A stretch of 64,000 nucleotides of DNA from Liolophura sinensis (lineage: Eukaryota; Mollusca; Polyplacophora; Chitonida; Chitonidae), in contig NC_088305.1 in NCBI RefSeq assembly GCF_032854445.1, positions 6,763,606 to 6,827,605 on the forward strand. The letters run 5' to 3'. The notes beneath the pieces are model-generated. The model did no database searches. It saw only the letters and a list, made by a program, of their open reading frames with translations, and was not told the origin of the DNA. The translations under genes were made by a program, and so were the position numbers. Positions 58,506 through 64,000 of the stretch are shown in pieces (the stretch's first letter is position 1; each line of letters begins with the position of its first letter).

Positions 58506-59480
58506 GTAAGTTCAAACAATCTTCATTCACAGCACACGTTCCACTTATCTATGTACAACCACAGTCTAGGTTTTACTGCAGACCGTTCCGAATTTCTAAA
58601 TTCGTAAGTTCATCGCACCCGATGATCCAGGGAATCACACGTACACGCATGTGCACTAGAACCACAATCTAGATTTCCCTGTAAACCTCCGCAGGTCTCA
58701 CAAGTTTACCGCACCGGATGATCCAGAAAATCACACGTACACCCATGTGCACTAGAACCACAATCTAGATTTCCCTGTAAAACTTCGCAGTTCTCACAAG
58801 TTTACCGCACCCGATGATCCAGGAAATCACACGTACACACATGTGCACTAGAACCACAGTCTAGATTTCCCTGTAAACCTTCGCAGTTCTCACAAGTTTA
58901 CCGCACCGGATTATCCAGAAAATCACACGTACACGCATGTGCACTAGAACCACAATCTAGATTTCCCTGTAAACCTCCGCAGTTCTCAGAAGTTCTCCAC
59001 ACCCGATGATTCAGGAATCAGATATACGCTCACGTGCAGTAGAACCACTGTCTAGCTTTCCCTGTTAAACTTCACACGTTTCAGACTTTCTCCACACTTA
59101 ATTTAGGAAATCCGATGTACACACATGTACATTAGAATCAGATGTACAGACTTAAACAGTAGAACCACAGTCTAGCTTTCTCTGTAAGCTTACACAAATG
59201 CCAGAAGTTTTCCACATCCAATGATCTAGGGAATCAGATGTACAGCCCTAAACAGTAGAACCACAGTCTAGCTTTCTCTGTAAGCTTACACAAATGCCAG
59301 GAGTTTTCCACATCCAATGATCTAGGGAATCAGATGTACAGACCTAAACAGTAGAACCACAGTCTAGCTTTCTCTGTAAGCTTACACAAATGCCAGGAGT
59401 TTTCCACATCCAATGATCTAGGGAATCAGATGTACAGACCTAAACAGTAGAACCACAGTCTAGTTTTCCATATAAACCCC
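58506..59480. repeat. 96-bp satellite, diverged block 2
   Basis: Same satellite after exon 8'. Two sub-groups are visible: units with CACACGTACACGCATGTGCA (58620-58960) and units with GATGTACAGACCTAAACAGT (59150-59480), each locally amplified. Confidence 0.88.
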
Positions 59481-62150
59481 ACAGATCTAAGAATTATTCC
59501 TCACCGTATGATTTAGGAAATCAGATGTACAGACATAAACAGTAGAACCACAGTCTACCTTTATCTGTGACCATACACAAATGTCAGAAGATATCCACAC
59601 CCCATAATCCAGAGAATCGCATGTACATATATGTACAGTAGAACCAGAGTCTACTTTTATCTGTGACCATACACAAATGTCAGAAGATATCCACACCCCA
59701 TAATCCAGAGAATCGCATGTACATATATGTACAGTAGAACCATAGTCTACCTTTATCTGTGACCATACACAAATGTCAGAAGATATCCACACCCCATAAT
59801 CCAGAGAATCGCATGTACATATATGTACAGTAGAACCACAGTCTACCTTTATCTGTGACCATACACAAATGTCAGAAGATATCCACACCCCATAATCCAG
59901 AGAATCGCATGTACATATATGTACAGTAGAACCACAGGCTACCTTTATCTGTGACCATACACAAATGTCAGAAAATATCCACACCCCATAATCCAGAGAA
60001 TCGCATGTACATATATGTACAGTAGAACCACAGTCAACCTTTATCTGTGACCATACACAAATGTCAGAAGATATCCACACCCCATAATCCAGAGAATCGC
60101 ATGTACATATATGTACAGTAGAACCACAGTCTACCTTTATCTGTGACCATACACAAATGTCAGAAAATATCCACACCCCATAACCCAGAGAATCGCATGT
60201 ACATATATGTACAGTAGAACCACAGTCTACCTTTCTCTGTGACCATACACAAATGTCAGAAAATATCCACACCCCATAATCCAGAGAATCGCATGTACAT
60301 ATATGTACAGTAGAACCACAGTCTACCTTTATCTGTGACCATACACAAATGTCAGAAGATATCCACACCCCATAATCCAGAGAATCGCATGTACATATAT
60401 GTACAGTAGAACCACAGTCTACCTTTATCTGTGACCATACACAAATGTCAGAAGATATCCACACCCCATAATCCAGAGAATCGCATGTACATATATGTAC
60501 AGTAGAACCACAGTCTACCTTTATCTGTGACCGTACACAAATGTCAGAAGATATCCACACCCCATAATCCAGAGAATCGCATGTACATATATGTACAGTA
60601 GAACCACAGTCTACCTTTATCTGTGACCATACACAAATGTCAGAAGATATCCACACCCCATAATCCAGAGAATCGCATGTACATATATGTACAGTAGAAC
60701 CACAGTCTACCTTTATCTGTGACCATACACAAATGTCAGAAGATATCCACACCCCATAATCCAGAGAATCGCATGTACATATATGTACAGTAGAACCACA
60801 GTCTACCTTTATCTGTGACCATACACAAATGTCAGAAGATATCCACACCCCATAATCCAGAGAATCGCATGTACATATATGTACAGTAGAACCACAGTCT
60901 ACCTTTATCTGTGACCATACACAAATGTCAGAAGATATCCACACCCCATAATCCAGAGAATCGCATGTACATATATGTACAGTAGAACCACAGTCTACCT
61001 TTCTCTGTGACCATACACAAATGTCAGAAGATATCCACACCCCATAATCCAGAGAGTCGCATGTACATATATGTACAGTAGAACCACAGTCTACCTTTCT
61101 CTGTGACCATACACAAATGTCAGAAAATATCCACACCCCATAATCCAGAGAATCGCATGTACATATATGTACAGTAGAACCACAGTCTACCGTTCTCTGT
61201 GACCATACACAAATGTCAGAAAATATCCACACCCCATAATCCAGAGAATCGCATGTACATATATGTACAGTAGAACCACAGTCTACCTTTCTCTGTGACC
61301 ATACACAAATGTCAGAAAATATCCACACCCCATAATCCAGAGAATCGCATGTACATATATGTACAGTAGAACCACAGTCTACCTTTATCTGTGACCATAC
61401 ACAAATGTCAGAAAACATCCACACCCCATAATCCAGAGAATCGCATGTACATATATGTACAGTAGAACCACAGTCTACCTTTATCTGTGACCATACACAA
61501 ATGTCAGAAGATATCCACACCCCATAATCCAGAGAATCGCATGTACATATATGTACAGTAGAACCACAGTCTACCTTTATCTGTGACCATACACAAATGT
61601 CAGAAGATATCCACACCCCATAATCCAGAGAATCGCATGTACATATATGTACAGTAGAACCACAGTCTACCTTTATCTGTGACCATACACAAATGTCAGA
61701 AGATATCCACACCCCATAATCCAGAGAATCGCATGTACATATATGTACAGTAGAACCACAGTCTACCTTTATCTGTGACCATACACAAATGTCAGAAGAT
61801 ATCCACACCCCATAATCCAGAGAATCGCATGTACATATATGTACAGTAGAACCACAGTCTACCTTTCTCTGTGACCATACACAAATGTCAGAAAATATCC
61901 ACACCCCATAATCCAGAGAATCGCATGTACATATATGTACAGTAGAACCACAGTCTACCTTTCTCTGTGACCATACACAAATGTCAAAAGATATCCACAC
62001 CCCATAATCCAGAGAATCGCATGTACATATATGTACAGTAGAACCACAGTCTACCTTTCTCTGTGACCATACACAAATGTCAGAAGATATCCACACCCCA
62101 TAATCCAGAGAATCGCATGTATATATATGTACAGTAGAACCACAGTCTAC
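59481..62150. repeat. 96-bp satellite, homogenised core (about 28 units)
   Basis: Units are almost identical (for example TAATCCAGAGAATCGCATGT, then ACATATATGTACAGTAGAAC and CACAGTCTACCTTTATCTGT). The period is exactly 96 bp = 32 codons. Each unit holds the perfect 16-bp palindrome TGTACATATATGTACA. Variation is limited to single bases such as TTTATCTG/TTTCTCTG and AGAAGATA/AGAAAATA, shared by neighbouring units. The 901-codon minus-strand frame (62192-59487) is a by-product. Confidence 0.95.
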
Positions 62151-64000
62151 CTTTTCTTGGAAGTTTACACAGATAACAGAAGTTCTCCACATTTACTAAT
62201 CCAGGGAATCAGACGCACAAACATGTAAAGCAGAACTACACTCTAGCATCCCCCTGTAAACTTCCACAGCTCTCAGAAAGAAATTTATATGACAACACAT
62301 GTAGAGTAGACCCACAGCCTCCATTTCCCCGTGAAGCTCCACAGATCCTAGATGTTCTCCACACCCTATTATCTAGGAATCATGGGTACACTCACGTACA
62401 GTAGTCTAGCTTTCCCTAAAAACCTCCTCAAATCTCAGAAGTTCACCGCACCCGATGATCCAGGAAATCACACGTACACGCATGCGCACTAGAACCACAA
62501 TCTAGATTTCCCTGTAAACCTCCGCAGTTCTCAAAAGTTCTCCACACCCGATGGTTCAGTGAATCACATGTACACTCATGTAAAGTGGAACCACAGTCTA
62601 GCTTTACGTGTTAAACTTCAGAGATCCCAGAAGTTCTCCACACTTCATTAGGGTATCACTTAGGGAATCAGATGTTGACACATGTACATTCGAACCACAG
62701 TCTGGCTTTACCTGTAAACCTCCACATATTTTTAAATTTCTCCCCTCTTAATCATTTAGGGAATCGGATATTCACCCCTGTTCATTAGAACGACAGTCTA
62801 GCTTTCGCTGTAAACCTCATCAGGTGTTAAATGTTTTCCACACCTATTAATCAAAGGAAATAGATGTACACACGTGCACAGTACAACCACCGTCTAGCTT
62901 TCCTTGATACCCCCCCCCCCCCCACACCAGATCTCAGAAGTTCTCTACACCCATTTTATGTACAGTAGAAGCACAGTCTGGCTTTCCTTTCAAACCTCCA
63001 CGGATCTCAAGAGTTCACCACACCCAATAATCCGGGTAATCACATGTACACAGATGTAGAGTAGAACCACGGTCTAGCTTTCCCTGTAAACCTCCAAAGA
63101 TCTCAGAAATTCTCCACACTCCATGATGTAAAGAATTTGATGTACACACATGTACAGTTAAAGCAAATTCTAGATTTCCTTGTAAACCTCCACAGATCTT
63201 AGAAGTTCTCCACACTCAATAATCTGTGTAATGACATGTACACACATGTACAGTAGATCTACAGTCTAGCTTTCAGTATTTCAGTAAATATTTTTACAGA
63301 TCTCCGAAGTTCTCCACACCCAATGATCCAAGAAACCAGGCCTTACACACATGTACAGTAGAACCACAGTTTAGCCTTTCCTGTAAACCTCGACAGGTAT
63401 CAGAAGTTCTCCACACCATATTATTTTGGGAGTCAGATGAACACACATGTACGGTAGAACCACAGGCTAGCTTTTCTGTAGGCTAAATCTTAACACATCC
63501 TAGAGCTGCACCACACTAAATAATTCAGGGTATCAAATGTACACTCATGTACAGTAAGACAACAGTGTAGCTTCTCCCGTAGACCTTCAAGGATTTCAAT
63601 CACAATGTGGTGTAGGGAATGAGAGATACACACAGGTACCATAGTTTAGATTTCAGGATAATTTTATTACAGATGTCAGAGCTTCCGCACACCCAATGAT
63701 CTAGAAAAGTAGACGTACACACATGTACATGTAGAACCACAGTCTACATTCTCCTGTAATCCTACAAAGATCTTAGACATTAACCACACCCACTAGTTTA
63801 GGTAATCAGATGCACTCTTATGTACAGTACAAGCACTGCCTAGCTTTCCATGTAAACCTCAACACATCCAAGAACTTCTTCACTAAATGATCCAGGGAAT
63901 CAGATGTACTCTCACGTACAGTAAAACCACAGTCTAGCTTCTCTTGTAAACCATTGCAGATCTTAGACTTTCTCCACACAATGTAATCTAGGGAATTAGA
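62151..64000. repeat. 96-bp satellite, diverged block 3, to the window edge
   Basis: About 19 diverged units with indels, including a C run of about 15 near 62909-62923. No exon-like insertion is seen. The array continues out of the window, so the end of the RING-FG gene, or its next exon, lies further right. Confidence 0.88.

Noticed and set aside
59487-62192. 901-codon minus-strand open frame as a repeat-protein gene
   Set aside because: The frame exists because the 96-bp unit is a multiple of three and lacks a stop; units vary as much at first and second codon positions as expected of DNA satellites, and there is no start context or splice structure.
30425-64000. CRISPR arrays
   Set aside because: Repeats are direct tandem units without unique spacers, and the DNA is eukaryotic.

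Overview
This is eukaryotic, AT-rich, intron-bearing DNA from an animal, most likely a mollusc or another lophotrochozoan. The grounds are tRNA-derived SINEs of the type widespread in molluscan genomes (from memory of the families, not a search), several non-LTR retrotransposons, and a split gene with metazoan TRIM exon structure. I see no operons, rRNA, CRISPR or convincing functional tRNA gene.

Positions 1-34.9 kb are a graveyard of mobile elements. Two decayed copies of one RNase H-bearing, I-superfamily-like non-LTR retrotransposon lie in opposite orientation (copy A, minus, about 10.77-14.45 kb; copy B, plus, about 21.33-25.85 kb). Copy A was later hit by two SINEs and by an LTR element that survives as a solo LTR (13175-14027, 5-bp target duplication). 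At 31.06-34.84 kb are two L1/Tx1-like pieces on the minus strand. About ten SINE copies, a candidate terminal-inverted-repeat element and an unnamed 330-bp repeat family fill much of the rest. No complete host gene was found in this half, only two weak candidate exons.

Positions 34.9-42.0 kb are tandem repeats: a 53-bp satellite (with a 41-bp deletion variant) broken three times by copies of one module, then a 45-bp array.

Positions 42.4-58.5 kb, and probably beyond the window, hold the main find: one plus-strand gene. Its exons join in consistent phase into a protein with an N-terminal C3HC4 RING finger, a TRIM-type coiled coil encoded by exons of exactly 96, 231, 23 and 136 nt, and then a long Ser/Thr/Gly/Ala-rich tail with about eighteen Phe-Gly (FG) motifs like those of FG nucleoporins. 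No B-box and no PRY-SPRY domain is visible. The architecture suggests a ubiquitin E3 ligase with an FG tail, possibly acting at or through the nuclear pore; that role is inference.

The introns of this gene are built of unrelated minisatellites (26, 23, about 41, 62 and 96 bp). The 62-bp array looks like an amplified copy of the intron's own 3' splice region, so the true acceptor of exon 6 is preceded by dozens of acceptor-like copies. The end of exon 7, intron 7 and exon 8 are tandemly duplicated with a period of about 2.07 kb. The last 7.5 kb is almost all 96-bp satellite; its homogenised core gives a spurious 901-codon open frame on the minus strand.
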